From: Lachnospiraceae bacterium Zagget3
GTDB taxonomy: Bacteria; Bacillota_A; Clostridia; Lachnospirales; Lachnospiraceae
DNA length: 64,000 nt
NCBI GenBank assembly: GCA_001941025.1
Contig: MSHE01000026.1
Coordinates: 20,290 to 84,289, forward strand
Reading direction: 5' to 3'
Numbering within the stretch: the stretch's first letter is position 1; each line of letters begins with the position of its first letter. Below the pieces are notes generated by a model that saw only the letters and a list, made by a program, of their open reading frames with translations, was not told where the DNA came from and searched no databases. Positions 7,442 to 15,811 of the stretch are shown here, one piece after another. A program made the translations under genes and the position numbers.

Positions 7442-7485
7442 TTGACAGCCCCAATTAGATTGTGTATAATTCAATTGTATACAAT
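7442..7485 (+). promoter_or_regulatory. gpx promoter with OhrR/MarR-type operators
   Basis: TTGACA (7442-7447), 17 bp and TATAAT (7465-7470) form a consensus promoter. It is overlapped by TATAATT-C-AATTGTA (7465-7479), very close to OhrR boxes (TACAATT/AATTGTA). A perfect palindrome ATTGTATACAAT lies at 7474-7485, and a related 12-mer at 7460-7471 sits 14 bp away centre to centre. The rest of the 7287-7523 gap shows nothing else. Confidence 0.75.
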
Positions 7486-7523
7486 CGAAAGACGAGAAAT
7501 CACACAAAAAAGGAGGCTTCATT

Positions 7524-7997
7524 ATGAGCATTTATGACTTTACAGTAAAAGATCAAAAAGAACAGGATGTCGCGCTGTCCGATTACAAAGGCAAGGTGCT
7601 TTTGATTGTCAACACCGCGACCAAATGCGGCTTTACTCCGCAGTACGAAGGCCTACAGACGCTGTTTACAAAGTACGCGGACAAAGGGTTTGAAATACTG
7701 GATTTCCCCTGCAACCAATTCGCAAACCAGGCGCCGGGAACGGATGATGAGATCGCAACCTTTTGCACCGGGCGCTTTGGCGTTACGTTTCCGCAGTTTC
7801 ACAAGATCAATGTGAATGGATCCAATGAGGCTCCACTTTACACGTTTTTAAAATCGAAGGATCAAAGTGTCGGCGGTGGAAGAATCAAGTGGAACTTCAC
7901 AAAATTTCTGGTAGACCGCGACGGCAAGGTCATCGCCCGTTTTTCCCCTGCCAAAAAACCGGAGGATTTGGAAGCCGAAATAGAAAAACTTTTATAA
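7524..7997 (+). CDS. gpx: Glutathione-peroxidase-family thiol peroxidase
   Basis: The 157-aa cytosolic peroxidase has the thioredoxin fold. Peroxidatic Cys35 lies in NTATKCGFT, Gln65 in FPCNQF and Trp in KWNFTKF, the usual active-site set. Cys81 (ATFCTGRFG) matches the resolving Cys of thioredoxin-dependent members, so it probably reduces organic peroxides using thioredoxin rather than glutathione. SD AAGGAGG precedes the ATG. It is co-transcribed with an OhrR-type regulator 22 bp downstream, and OhrR-like operators overlap its promoter, so induction by organic hydroperoxides is expected. Confidence 0.92.
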   Translation: MSIYDFTVKDQKEQDVALSDYKGKVLLIVNTATKCGFTPQYEGLQTLFTKYADKGFEILDFPCNQFANQAPGTDDEIATFCTGRFGVTFPQFHKINVNGSNEAPLYTFLKSKDQSVGGGRIKWNFTKFLVDRDGKVIARFSPAKKPEDLEAEIEKLL

Positions 7998-8019
7998 AAG
8001 CCAAAGGGGGATTTATATT

Positions 8020-8499
8020 TTGGACAACTACGATATCCTGAAAATCGAAAATCAGCTCTGCTTCCCGCTCTATGCGAGCGCAAAAGAAGTGGTGCGAAAA
8101 TATAAGCCGTTTCTGGACCCGCTCGGCCTGACCTATACGCAGTATATCGCGATGATGGTCCTCTGGGAGTACGGGCAGATGAATGTAAAGGAGCTGGGGC
8201 AACGGCTTTATCTGGACTCCGGCACGCTGACGCCGCTGCTCAAAAAGCTGGAGCAAAAGGGGCTGGTCTCGCGGAACCGCTCGGATCAGGACGAACGCAC
8301 TCTGGACGTGGCCCCCACGGAAAAGGGGATGCAGCTGCGCGAGACGGCTTTGGCGGTTCCCGCGGCGATGGGGGGCTGTATCACTCTCACGCAGGAGGAG
8401 ATGACGACCTTATATTCGCTGCTTTACAAGATTCTTGGAAAAGAAAAACCCATAAGCATTTTTGTCACACAAAACCCTGCCGGGAAGGAGACGGTTTGA
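8020..8499 (+). CDS. ohrR: OhrR-like MarR-family organic-peroxide sensor
   Basis: The 159-aa winged-helix repressor matches OhrR closely. The N-terminal sensing cysteine Cys14 is in QLCFPLYA, and the recognition region is LGQRLYLDSGTLTPLLKKL, followed by the wing SDQDERTLDV. Oxidation of Cys14 should release DNA and derepress gpx. The start is TTG at 8020 with an AAAGGGGG Shine-Dalgarno; no better ATG exists upstream. It lies 22 bp after gpx in one unit, and its presumed operators are at 7460-7485, so it is autoregulated. A hairpin terminator follows at 8560-8584. Confidence 0.85.
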   Translation: MDNYDILKIENQLCFPLYASAKEVVRKYKPFLDPLGLTYTQYIAMMVLWEYGQMNVKELGQRLYLDSGTLTPLLKKLEQKGLVSRNRSDQDERTLDVAPTEKGMQLRETALAVPAAMGGCITLTQEEMTTLYSLLYKILGKEKPISIFVTQNPAGKETV

Positions 8500-8559
8500 T
8501 TCGATGTCTGATCTGAAAGGTGCTCCCATCGTAAGGAGGAAGAGACCGTGAAAGATTTG

Positions 8560-8584
8560 GCGGATCGCAGATGATCCGCTTTTT
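8560..8584. terminator. Intrinsic terminator after ohrR
   Basis: Stem GCGGATC/GATCCGC (8560-8566, 8573-8579) with a T5 run (8580-8584). It directly abuts the stop codon of the convergent dehydrogenase gene. Confidence 0.8.
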
Positions 8585-9519
8585 CATTCCCTGAAAAATT
8601 CCTTAATCTGCTCTAATATGATGCCCATCAGCCGCTCGCGCGCTTCCAGGCTCGCCCAGGCAATGTGCGGCGTGATGAGCAGCCGGGTACTGTCGGTGAT
8701 CTCCATGAGCGGATTGTCCGGTTCCATGGGCTCTACGCAGAGCACATCCAGGCCGGCCGCGGCGATCTCGCCCGCCTTAAGCGCGTCCGCCAGATCCTGT
8801 TCCACCACGATCGGGCCCCGGCCCACATTGAGAAAGACGGCGGTCGGCTTCATTTTCCGAAACGCTTCCGCGTTCATCAGCCCCTGCGTGTGTTCATTTA
8901 ACGGCGCGTGCACCGACACAATGTCCGATGCCGCGAGCAGCGTGTCGAAATCCACCTGCTCATACCCCTCCTGCGGCGGGCGTCCCGAAGCGGAAAAGTA
9001 GATCACGCGGCAGCCAAACGCTTTCGCGATGTCGGCCACGCGCCTGCCGATACTGCCCAGCCCGATGATCCCCCAGGTCTTGCCGTGAAGTTCGTGAAAC
9101 ACCTTGGCAAAATGCGTGAAGGAATCATCCTCAATATATTTTCCGGACTTGACATAGTCGTCATAGTAGCGCAGCTTTTCCCAAAGGTAAAAAAGCATGG
9201 CAAACGTATGCTGTGCCACATTTTCCGTGGAGTAGCCGGCCACATTCCGCCAGGCGATCCCGCGGCGCGCAAGGAACCCTTTGTCGAGGTTGTTGGTGCC
9301 GGTCGCCGTGACACAGACCAGTTTCAGGTGTTCACACGGCCCCATGGTCGTTTCGTTGACCTCGATCTTATTCACAATGACCACATCCGCGTCACGAACA
9401 CGTTCCGCGATCTCCCCCTCTTTTGTGGCTCCATGGATCGTCACATCGCCCAGCTCGTAAAACCCGGACAGATCGATGTCCGTACCGATCGAATTGGCAT
9501 CCAGAAATACAAGATTCAA
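8584..9519 (-). CDS. D-isomer-specific 2-hydroxyacid dehydrogenase
   Basis: The 311-aa NAD(P)-dependent enzyme is similar to hydroxypyruvate/glyoxylate reductases (HprA type). The nucleotide-binding motif is GLGSIGRR at about 152-159. The catalytic triad is Arg in NVGRGP, Glu in VEPMEP and His in TPHIAWAS. It would reduce a 2-oxoacid to the D-2-hydroxyacid in the cytosol; the exact substrate cannot be read from sequence. The start is TTG at 9519, seven bases after GGAGGAA. It follows the GH3 gene by 12 bp, so they form one leftward unit. Confidence 0.85.
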   Translation of the reverse strand: MNLVFLDANSIGTDIDLSGFYELGDVTIHGATKEGEIAERVRDADVVIVNKIEVNETTMGPCEHLKLVCVTATGTNNLDKGFLARRGIAWRNVAGYSTENVAQHTFAMLFYLWEKLRYYDDYVKSGKYIEDDSFTHFAKVFHELHGKTWGIIGLGSIGRRVADIAKAFGCRVIYFSASGRPPQEGYEQVDFDTLLAASDIVSVHAPLNEHTQGLMNAEAFRKMKPTAVFLNVGRGPIVVEQDLADALKAGEIAAAGLDVLCVEPMEPDNPLMEITDSTRLLITPHIAWASLEARERLMGIILEQIKEFFRE

Positions 9520-9531
9520 AACAATTCCTCC

Positions 9532-11949
9532 CTATGCATGCAGTTTGCGCGCGACGCGGCACATCCGGGAAGCGTTGATCCGCAGCTGTTCTTCCGTGAC
9601 GCGCCCTTCGCGCAATCCTGTTTGCAGCCGTTCCAGGTCCTCTTTGCTGCCCGGCATGTATAAATCTCCTCCCGCCGCCGCCACGACTGCGGGATCCGGA
9701 AACGAATAGACGGAGCCCTCCGCGGACGCAAAATCCCGAACCACCCAGTCCGTCATACAGATTCCATCGAAAGAAAATTCCCGGCGCAGAAAATCCGTGC
9801 AAAGCGCCCGGCTCTCGGACGTGTGGGTGCCGTTGATCAGATTATAGGACGTCATCACGGCCGCGGGAGCAGACTCCCGGATGCAGATGGCAAACCCTTT
9901 CAGGTAGATCTCGCGCAGCGCCCGCTCCGAGACAACGGAATTGGAAAAATAGCGGTTGGTCTCCTGGTTGTTGGCCGCGAAATGCTTGAGCGTCACGCCT
10001 TTCCCGTTGTGCTGCTGCACGCCCCGGGTGATCGCGGCCGCCATCACGCCCGAGACCACCGGATCCTCCGAATAATATTCAAAGTTCCTGCCGCAAAGCG
10101 GGCTGCGGTGGATATTCAGAGCCGGTGCCAACCACAGGGAAACCCCGAACTCATCCATCTCGCTTCCCACCACATCGCCGCAGAGCGCGGCAAAATCCGG
10201 ATTAAAGCTTTGCGCCACCGCCGTTCCGATGGGAATGGCGGTGCAATACTGTTCTTTTCGCTCGGCCCCCTTCGGCAATTTCGGGGTTCTGCCCAAAAAC
10301 CCCCGCGCGATCCGCGGCAAAAACTCCAGCCAATCGGGCGAAAACGGCGGAGCTAAGCTGTGTACCCCCTTCTCATCCTTATAATATTCCGGACTGAGCC
10401 GCAGACCGGCCGGCCCATCCGCCATGACCACCTTCGGCACTCCTTTTTCGCGAAACGCGTCGGTAGTCTCTCCGGCAGCTCCCGCAACGGAGAAAAACGC
10501 AGGCCCGAGGAAGCTTTGCATTCCTCGCGCTTTCGGGTCGAACGCGCCCATGTTCAAGCGGCACAGTTCCTCCGCGGTCAGGCTGTCCATCTCCTCCTCC
10601 ACCGGGTCCTGCCCCTCATAAGAAACGGTTTTCGTCGCAAAATCGGCGGCAGCAAGCGGAATCACCGGCAGGGACGGATCCGTGTCCGCCTCGCTTTCCC
10701 GCGGCTTCCAATCCTCTTTCTCCGGTTTCGGGAACAGGTTTTTCACCTGTTTTACGTAGACGGCTGCGTCCAACCGCAGCGCGCACACCCGCACCGCGTC
10801 TTCGCCGGAGGTGCCCACGCAGATCCCATACTCCCCCTGCTCGAGGAGATAGGCGGCCGATGCCGCGTCGTAAGATGCGCTGTCCCGCAGGTCAAAGGAT
10901 ACGGTCACCTCCGTGCGCTCGCCTGCCGCGAGCTCTTTTGTCTTCGCAAAAGCGGCCAGTTCTTTTACCGGCTTGTCCAACGTCCCCCAGGGCGCCGACA
11001 CATAGACCTGTATCGTCTCTTTTCCCGCGAAATCTCCGGTGTTTTGCACCGTGCAGGTCACTGTGACCACGGATCCCTGCGTGTTTACCTTGCTGTCCCG
11101 GACGGAAAATTCCGTATATCCCAGGCCACAGCCAAAGGAAAACAACGGCTTCTTTTGCGCCGCGTCGAACCATCGATATCCCACATAAATGCCCTCCGTA
11201 TAGAGGGTCTCGTTAATGTCACCAAAACTGCCCACATCCGGATAATCGTCCGGTCCGGCCCAGGTGGAAGCCAGTTTCCCGGAAGGATACGCCTTCCCGA
11301 GAAGCAGGTCGGCGAGCACGCTCCCGGTCTCCACCCCGAGCTGTGACAACACCAGAATGTTTTTTACCTCCAAAACCGGCGACAGGTCCACCGGGCCACC
11401 CACGTTTAATACCAGCAGAAACGTTTCATACTGCGCGTTCGCGGCAAGGATATCCCGTCTCTCCGTCTCCGTGAGAAGGAAATCGCCCTTGCAGGGCTGT
11501 CGGTCATTTCCCTCCCCGGAGATCCGGGAGAGAACGTACACCGCCGTGTCCCCTTTGCCGTCCAGCGGCAGATCATATTCCGGTTCGGGCATCACCGCGC
11601 CGATTCCTTCTATAATGGCCTGCGTGTGCTTTTCCTTTGCCCGCCTCTTTATTTCCCGGACAAACTCGTCGTGCGCCCGCTGCAGCACTTCGTCATAGGC
11701 ATCCAGCCACTTTTCCGTCGTGAGAGAAAACCCGGCCTCCTTAAGTCCCTGTTCCACCGTCACAAAATAACGGGAATTCACATCCCCGGAGCCGGTACCT
11801 CCCTTGACCGTGTGTCGAACACCGCTTCCGTATACCGCGATCTCGCCCGGCGCGGAAAGCGGAAACATGCCATCTTTTTTTAACAACACCGTGCATTCTG
11901 CCAGCCCCTGCCGCAGTCTCGCGAGATGTTCCGTTTCCTGTGTGCTCAT
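9532..11949 (-). CDS. Circularly permuted glycoside hydrolase family 3 protein
   Basis: The 805-aa protein has its GH3 domains in permuted order. Residues about 1-260 carry the GH3 C-terminal (alpha/beta sandwich) domain. About 275-395 is the fibronectin-III-like domain (GKETIQVYVSAP, LAAFAKTKELAAGE). About 455-800 is the catalytic TIM barrel with GPAGLRL, GRNFEYYSEDP, TLKHFAANNQE and nucleophile Asp734 in MTDW. Permuted GH3 beta-glucosidases are known in rumen and gut Clostridia. There is no signal peptide, so it should act in the cytosol on imported oligosaccharides. The acid/base cannot be assigned by eye. SD AAAGGG lies six bases before the ATG. It is co-directional with the downstream hydroxyacid dehydrogenase. 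Confidence 0.87.
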   Translation of the reverse strand: MSTQETEHLARLRQGLAECTVLLKKDGMFPLSAPGEIAVYGSGVRHTVKGGTGSGDVNSRYFVTVEQGLKEAGFSLTTEKWLDAYDEVLQRAHDEFVREIKRRAKEKHTQAIIEGIGAVMPEPEYDLPLDGKGDTAVYVLSRISGEGNDRQPCKGDFLLTETERRDILAANAQYETFLLVLNVGGPVDLSPVLEVKNILVLSQLGVETGSVLADLLLGKAYPSGKLASTWAGPDDYPDVGSFGDINETLYTEGIYVGYRWFDAAQKKPLFSFGCGLGYTEFSVRDSKVNTQGSVVTVTCTVQNTGDFAGKETIQVYVSAPWGTLDKPVKELAAFAKTKELAAGERTEVTVSFDLRDSASYDAASAAYLLEQGEYGICVGTSGEDAVRVCALRLDAAVYVKQVKNLFPKPEKEDWKPRESEADTDPSLPVIPLAAADFATKTVSYEGQDPVEEEMDSLTAEELCRLNMGAFDPKARGMQSFLGPAFFSVAGAAGETTDAFREKGVPKVVMADGPAGLRLSPEYYKDEKGVHSLAPPFSPDWLEFLPRIARGFLGRTPKLPKGAERKEQYCTAIPIGTAVAQSFNPDFAALCGDVVGSEMDEFGVSLWLAPALNIHRSPLCGRNFEYYSEDPVVSGVMAAAITRGVQQHNGKGVTLKHFAANNQETNRYFSNSVVSERALREIYLKGFAICIRESAPAAVMTSYNLINGTHTSESRALCTDFLRREFSFDGICMTDWVVRDFASAEGSVYSFPDPAVVAAAGGDLYMPGSKEDLERLQTGLREGRVTEEQLRINASRMCRVARKLHA

Positions 11950-12024
11950 CGCAAACCCTTTCGTAAAATTTTTAATGAAAACCGCCGCATACCCCGAAAC
12001 GGAGGAACTGCAGCGGCTTTTTCA

Positions 12025-12098
12025 CGTCCCAGAAGGGATTCGAACCCCCGACCCCACGCTTAGGAGGCGTGTGCTCTATCCTGCTGAGCTACTGAGAC
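12025..12098 (-). tRNA. tRNA-Arg (CCU anticodon)
   Basis: A complete cloverleaf on the minus strand: acceptor GTCTCAG/CTGGGAC, D arm GCTC/GAGC, anticodon stem CACGC/GCGTG with loop CTCCTAA, and T loop TTCGAAT. The anticodon CCU reads AGG. No CCA is encoded. A GC-rich hairpin (arms near 11984-11988 and 12014-12018) followed by TTTT may terminate it. Confidence 0.93.
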
Positions 12099-12131
12099 AT
12101 ACAATCTGTCTTTCTGTATTTTTCCCACGCC

Positions 12132-12536
12132 CTAGAGAAGCTCAAATCCCTTTGCCTGAAGGCATGCCTCCACGGGCCGAATCTCCTCCGTGTGAATCAC
12201 CATGACCGGCATGCCGGAATTACGGTTAAAGGACAGGTACATATAGTTGATGTTGATATTGCTCTCGCTCATGGACTGCAGGAGCCGGTCCAGGCTTCCC
12301 ACTTCATCCTTCATCTCGATGCCGAGCACATTGGTACGGCGGCACATATAACCCTTCTCCGAAAGGGCCTGATAAGCCGCGTCCGGATCCGATACCACCA
12401 TCCGGATAATGCCGAACTCGGCACTGTCATTGGTGACGGATCCCCAGATATTGATGCCCTTTTCTGTCAAAAGACTTGTCACATGCTGTAGGGAACCCCT
12501 CGAATTTTCCGTAAAAACAGACACTTGTTTTAACAT
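12132..12536 (-). CDS. Tandem ACT-domain protein
   Basis: The 134-aa protein consists of two ACT domains, about residues 1-65 (KQVSVFTENSRGSLQHVTSLL) and 70-134 (GIEMKDEVGSLDRLLQSM). Stand-alone double-ACT proteins of this kind bind amino acids and are thought to be regulatory; the partner is unknown. The start is ATG 12536. An in-frame TTG at 12557 overlaps the GAGGGGAG Shine-Dalgarno and is unlikely. It lies between DUF3881 and tRNA-Arg in the leftward parA-parB unit. Confidence 0.8.
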   Translation of the reverse strand: MLKQVSVFTENSRGSLQHVTSLLTEKGINIWGSVTNDSAEFGIIRMVVSDPDAAYQALSEKGYMCRRTNVLGIEMKDEVGSLDRLLQSMSESNININYMYLSFNRNSGMPVMVIHTEEIRPVEACLQAKGFELL

Positions 12537-12553
12537 GTTTGGCTTTTCTCCCC

Positions 12554-13438
12554 TCAAAAATGAAAATTTACATATCCCTGCATCCAGATGCGCCCTTTAA
12601 AGCGCCGTCCGACCTCCGGCTCTCCGAGCAGGTCGTTCGCATTGATGCAGACATCAAGCTCCATATCATTGCAAAGCAGGGTCAACACCCACACCTGCTC
12701 CTCGCTGAGCCGATTCCGAACCGAAAAGACATTTACGATCTCGCCGATCACCGTATACTGGTCACTCTCCACCCCGTAAGGGATAATGCTGCTCTCTACG
12801 ATGCTTAAGATGTCCTCTTTTGCGACGCGCCGGGAAATGGAAGCATACAGATCCATATCGGAGAGCGTTAAATTCTCCATGGCAGTTTTGTCACCGTCCC
12901 GGGCCTGCTGCATCAAATTCATCCGTTTTTCCGAAGATTTCTGCCGAATCGCGGCCGTCTCCTCGCTGTGCGCGATCGGAAACAGGATCTTTCCGCGATA
13001 CGCCAGGCCGGAGAGCATCGCTCCTCCCTCTGCGACCGGCTCCTCGTCAAAACGACTCTCGCGAAATACATCTCCCACATTATTGACGAAAAAGATAAGC
13101 GGGATCCCAATCTTCAACTCATCGCAGATTCCATAAAACACCTCGCCCGCCGCATGGCGCTCGAGATCCACCGGTTCCCGCGTTGACAACTGAGACCCGC
13201 GGAAAAACGGGTAATAGCACTCGATCCGAAACCGGTCGTCGCTCGTAAAGCTTCCACAGACGGAGATTCCCATGTCGCTTCCGCTGTATTTGGAAAAACA
13301 CGCAAAATCGTTTCCGAAAGAGTCCTTGTCCACGTATTGCTCATCCGGATGACGGACCACATCATCCACGATCCGGTAAAGTTCCGCGTTTTCCTTCAAT
13401 TTGCCAAAACCGATCGATCTGAAAAATAAATGTATCAT
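12554..13438 (-). CDS. DUF3881 family protein
   Basis: The 294-aa soluble protein appears to match DUF3881, a family of unknown function in Lachnospiraceae and relatives. The N-terminus HLFFRSIGFGKLKENAEL is typical. The rest is mixed alpha/beta with no catalytic motif, signal peptide or membrane segment. It starts at ATG 13438 with AGGTGAGG, overlapping the stop of the DUF4446 gene by four bases (ATGA), so the two are translationally coupled. Its position behind parAB and DUF4446 hints at cell-cycle or envelope functions, but that is only context. Confidence 0.7.
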   Translation of the reverse strand: MIHLFFRSIGFGKLKENAELYRIVDDVVRHPDEQYVDKDSFGNDFACFSKYSGSDMGISVCGSFTSDDRFRIECYYPFFRGSQLSTREPVDLERHAAGEVFYGICDELKIGIPLIFFVNNVGDVFRESRFDEEPVAEGGAMLSGLAYRGKILFPIAHSEETAAIRQKSSEKRMNLMQQARDGDKTAMENLTLSDMDLYASISRRVAKEDILSIVESSIIPYGVESDQYTVIGEIVNVFSVRNRLSEEQVWVLTLLCNDMELDVCINANDLLGEPEVGRRFKGRIWMQGYVNFHF

Positions 13439-13965
13439 TTCCTCACCTGTTCCGTGTCGTTTAACGCCATCTGAAGGGCTTCGTCCTCCTCCTCGGAGAG
13501 GATGATGACCGACTTGCCGTTTACGATTTCTTTAATATAGGTAAAGCAGCCTTCCCGGCTGTGCATCGCGTTTAAGATAAACCCGTTGTTTAAGCGGTTT
13601 AAAAGCGCCAGAGAAAACGACAGCTTGCCGCCCATCTCATTAAACGCGTCGTATTTCACCAGACCGACCTTTTGGTATGTGTTGTCATAATGGTCCATCA
13701 TGATCTGGATCTGCTTTTTATTTGCTGCCTCGGACGCCGCGACACGGTCCACCTGTTTGATCCGCTCCAACAGAATATTCTCCAGCGACTGCCCGTTCTT
13801 CCCCCGCATAAACGCGTCATACTGTTCGGTCAGAGCGTTTAATCGGCGTATGGTGCGAACCAGAAAAACGATCAGCACGACCACAACAATAAGTAATATA
13901 AGGGCATACACGCCCGCATGGGGGCCTGTCAGTTGTTCCAGAACCCATCTGTTAAAAGATTTCAC
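13435..13965 (-). CDS. DUF4446 family membrane protein
   Basis: The 176-aa protein has one N-terminal membrane segment (about residues 18-37, rich in Val/Leu/Ile), a coiled-coil-like stretch (40-95) and a C-terminal domain with GGKLSFSLALLNRLNNGF and NAMHSREGCFTYIKEI, the DUF4446 hallmark. The function is unknown; members are commonly found beside parB in Firmicutes. The start is GTG 13965 with SD AAAGGAG. It lies 21 bp behind parB and is coupled to DUF3881. Confidence 0.8.
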   Translation of the reverse strand: MKSFNRWVLEQLTGPHAGVYALILLIVVVVLIVFLVRTIRRLNALTEQYDAFMRGKNGQSLENILLERIKQVDRVAASEAANKKQIQIMMDHYDNTYQKVGLVKYDAFNEMGGKLSFSLALLNRLNNGFILNAMHSREGCFTYIKEIVNGKSVIILSEEEDEALQMALNDTEQVRK

Positions 13966-13986
13966 GTTTTTTCTCCTTTGTCCCGC

Positions 13987-14898
13987 TTAGGCCTGCTCCG
14001 CGCTCTTGATCAGCTGCAGGATACGGTCCAGATCCTCCTGGGAATAATACGCGATCTCAATTTTACCTGCATCCGCGGTTGTCCTGCGGATGGACACTTT
14101 CGTTCCCAGAGTCTGCCGCATCTGCTTTTCCAGATCGGCGTAAATCGCATCCAGCCGCTCGTCGGCTGTTGTCTTTTTCTTCTTCGTCTTGCTGCTCTTG
14201 TTTTGAATCGCCCGCACTAACTGCTCCGTCTCACGAACGCTTAAGTTCTGCTCCACGATCCGCTTTGCCAGCTGCAGCTGCGCGGTCTGCTCTTTTATGG
14301 GAACCAGGCACCGGGCATGGCCGCTGCTTAAGCTTCCGTCGATCACCATCTGCTGCACCTCGTCCGACAGTTTGAGCAGCCGCAGAGAATTCGCCACAGT
14401 CGTCCGGTTTTTGGAAACACGTGCCGCCACCTCGTCCTGTTTTAAGCCAAACTCCGTGAGCAGGCTCTGATAGGCCTGCGCTTCCTCGATCGGATTCAGA
14501 TCTTCCCGCTGGATGTTCTCGATCAGCGAGATCTCCATTTGCTGCGGTCCGGTAAACTCCCGGACGATCACGGGCACTTCTTTGATTCCCGCCAGTTTCG
14601 CGGCTCTCCACCGCCTCTCGCCAGCAACGATCTCGTAATATTTCCCCGCGTCCTGCACGATCAGCGGTTGGAGGACCCCATGCTGTTTGATGGAATCCGC
14701 CAGTTCGGCAAGGCCTGCCTCATCAAAACTCTTGCGCGGCTGCTCCCGATTCGGCTCCACCTTGGAGATCTTGACCCGGATCACCGACTCGCTGTCGGCT
14801 TTTTCCGGCGCAAGTCCGCGGTTTAACTGCTCTGTGTTCACATCTTTTGAGATCAGGGAGTCGAGCCCCTTTCCCAGTCCACTCTTCTTTGCCGCCAT
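13987..14898 (-). CDS. parB: Chromosome-partitioning protein ParB/Spo0J
   Basis: The 303-aa CTP-dependent DNA clamp loads at parS and spreads. Visible features are the N-terminal region that stimulates ParA (KSGLGKGLDSLIS), the CTP-binding GERRWRAA and ENIQREDLNPIEEA motifs, and a helix-turn-helix (about 160-185: TEFGLKQDEVAARVSKNRTTV) for parS recognition. A C-terminal dimerisation segment follows a Lys-rich linker. It starts one base after the parA stop, so it is coupled to parA. Two perfect parS sites lie just upstream of the unit at 15740 and 15779. Confidence 0.95.
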   Translation of the reverse strand: MAAKKSGLGKGLDSLISKDVNTEQLNRGLAPEKADSESVIRVKISKVEPNREQPRKSFDEAGLAELADSIKQHGVLQPLIVQDAGKYYEIVAGERRWRAAKLAGIKEVPVIVREFTGPQQMEISLIENIQREDLNPIEEAQAYQSLLTEFGLKQDEVAARVSKNRTTVANSLRLLKLSDEVQQMVIDGSLSSGHARCLVPIKEQTAQLQLAKRIVEQNLSVRETEQLVRAIQNKSSKTKKKKTTADERLDAIYADLEKQMRQTLGTKVSIRRTTADAGKIEIAYYSQEDLDRILQLIKSAEQA

Positions 14899-14899
14899 T

Positions 14900-15670
14900 T
14901 CACTCCTTGTCCTCTCTCTTTACCAATTCTTTTGCCAGCCGTCGATAACTCCTCGCGCCGGCGGATCTGGCGTCATACAGGTTGATCGGCAGCCCGTAGC
15001 TTGGCGCTTCCGCCAGCCTGATATTGCGCGGAATCACGGTTTTGTAGATTCTGGTGTCCAGATTGTCTTTCACATTCTCCGCCACCTGTGAGGACAATTT
15101 TGTCCGCGCGTCATACATCGTAAATACAACGCCCTCGATCCGCAGGCCGGGATTCAACCGCTGCTGAACCAACCCAACGGTGTTCATAAGCTGGCTCAAG
15201 CCCTCCAGCGCGTAATACTCGCACTGAATCGGAACCAAAACCGTGTCCGCTGTCGTCATCGCGTTGATCGTGAGCAGGTTTAAAGAAGGCGGGCAGTCGA
15301 TCAGGATATATTCATAGCCGTCCCGAATGGGATCGATCTCACTGCGCAAGGCATATTCCCGGTCGCTTACATTGATCAGCTCGACCTCGGCCCCCGCCAG
15401 ATCGACATTGGCCGGGAGCAGATCCAAATTGGGAACCTGCGTGTGAATCAGGGCGTCTCCGACCGGGCATTCGTGAAGGATAACATCATATACCGTGTTT
15501 TCGCAGCCCGCTTTGTCGACGCCGAGCCCACTGGTTGTATTTGCCTGGGGGTCAAGGTCGATCGTCAGCACTTTTTTGCCCAGTTCGGCCAGGCAGGCGG
15601 ACAAATTGATCGTGGTTGTGGTCTTCCCGACGCCGCCTTTCTGGTTGGCGACCGCTATGATTCTACCCAT
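14900..15670 (-). CDS. parA: Chromosome-partitioning ATPase ParA/Soj
   Basis: The 256-aa deviant Walker-A ATPase has KGGVGKTT at about residues 10-17, DLDPQAN (about 40) and the DCPPSL motif. It works with ParB on origin segregation and, in Bacillus, modulates DnaA. ATG 15670 (MGRIIAVANQ) is preferred over the in-frame upstream codons, which lie within the leader and -10 region. The likely promoter on the minus strand has TATACT at 15703-15708, with a weak -35 (TGGATA) at 15726-15731. The parS pair sits immediately upstream, so ParB spreading could affect this promoter. Confidence 0.95.
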   Translation of the reverse strand: MGRIIAVANQKGGVGKTTTTINLSACLAELGKKVLTIDLDPQANTTSGLGVDKAGCENTVYDVILHECPVGDALIHTQVPNLDLLPANVDLAGAEVELINVSDREYALRSEIDPIRDGYEYILIDCPPSLNLLTINAMTTADTVLVPIQCEYYALEGLSQLMNTVGLVQQRLNPGLRIEGVVFTMYDARTKLSSQVAENVKDNLDTRIYKTVIPRNIRLAEAPSYGLPINLYDARSAGARSYRRLAKELVKREDKE

Positions 15671-15739
15671 ATTTTTCTTCACTTTCCTATAGTCTCCAGA
15701 AAAGTATAGCACGATTCCGGACGCATATCCACCCGTAAA

Positions 15740-15755
15740 TGTTTCACGTGAAACA
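15740..15755. promoter_or_regulatory. parS site 1
   Basis: Perfect 16-bp palindrome TGTTTCACGTGAAACA, the canonical Firmicutes parS sequence, upstream of parAB. Confidence 0.97.
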
Positions 15756-15778
15756 AATTTTTGTAAATTTTTTCGAAA

Positions 15779-15794
15779 TGTTTCACGTGAAACA
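15779..15794. promoter_or_regulatory. parS site 2
   Basis: A second perfect copy of the same palindrome, 39 bp from site 1 centre to centre, between the divergent parA and hydrolase-like genes. Confidence 0.97.
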
Positions 15795-15811
15795 TTTTTC
15801 GGAAATAATAT

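Noticed and set aside
8538..8575. A mini-ORF with a strong AAGGAGG Shine-Dalgarno and GTG start just before the ohrR terminator
   Set aside because: Only eight codons, and it runs into the terminator stem; not supportable as a gene.
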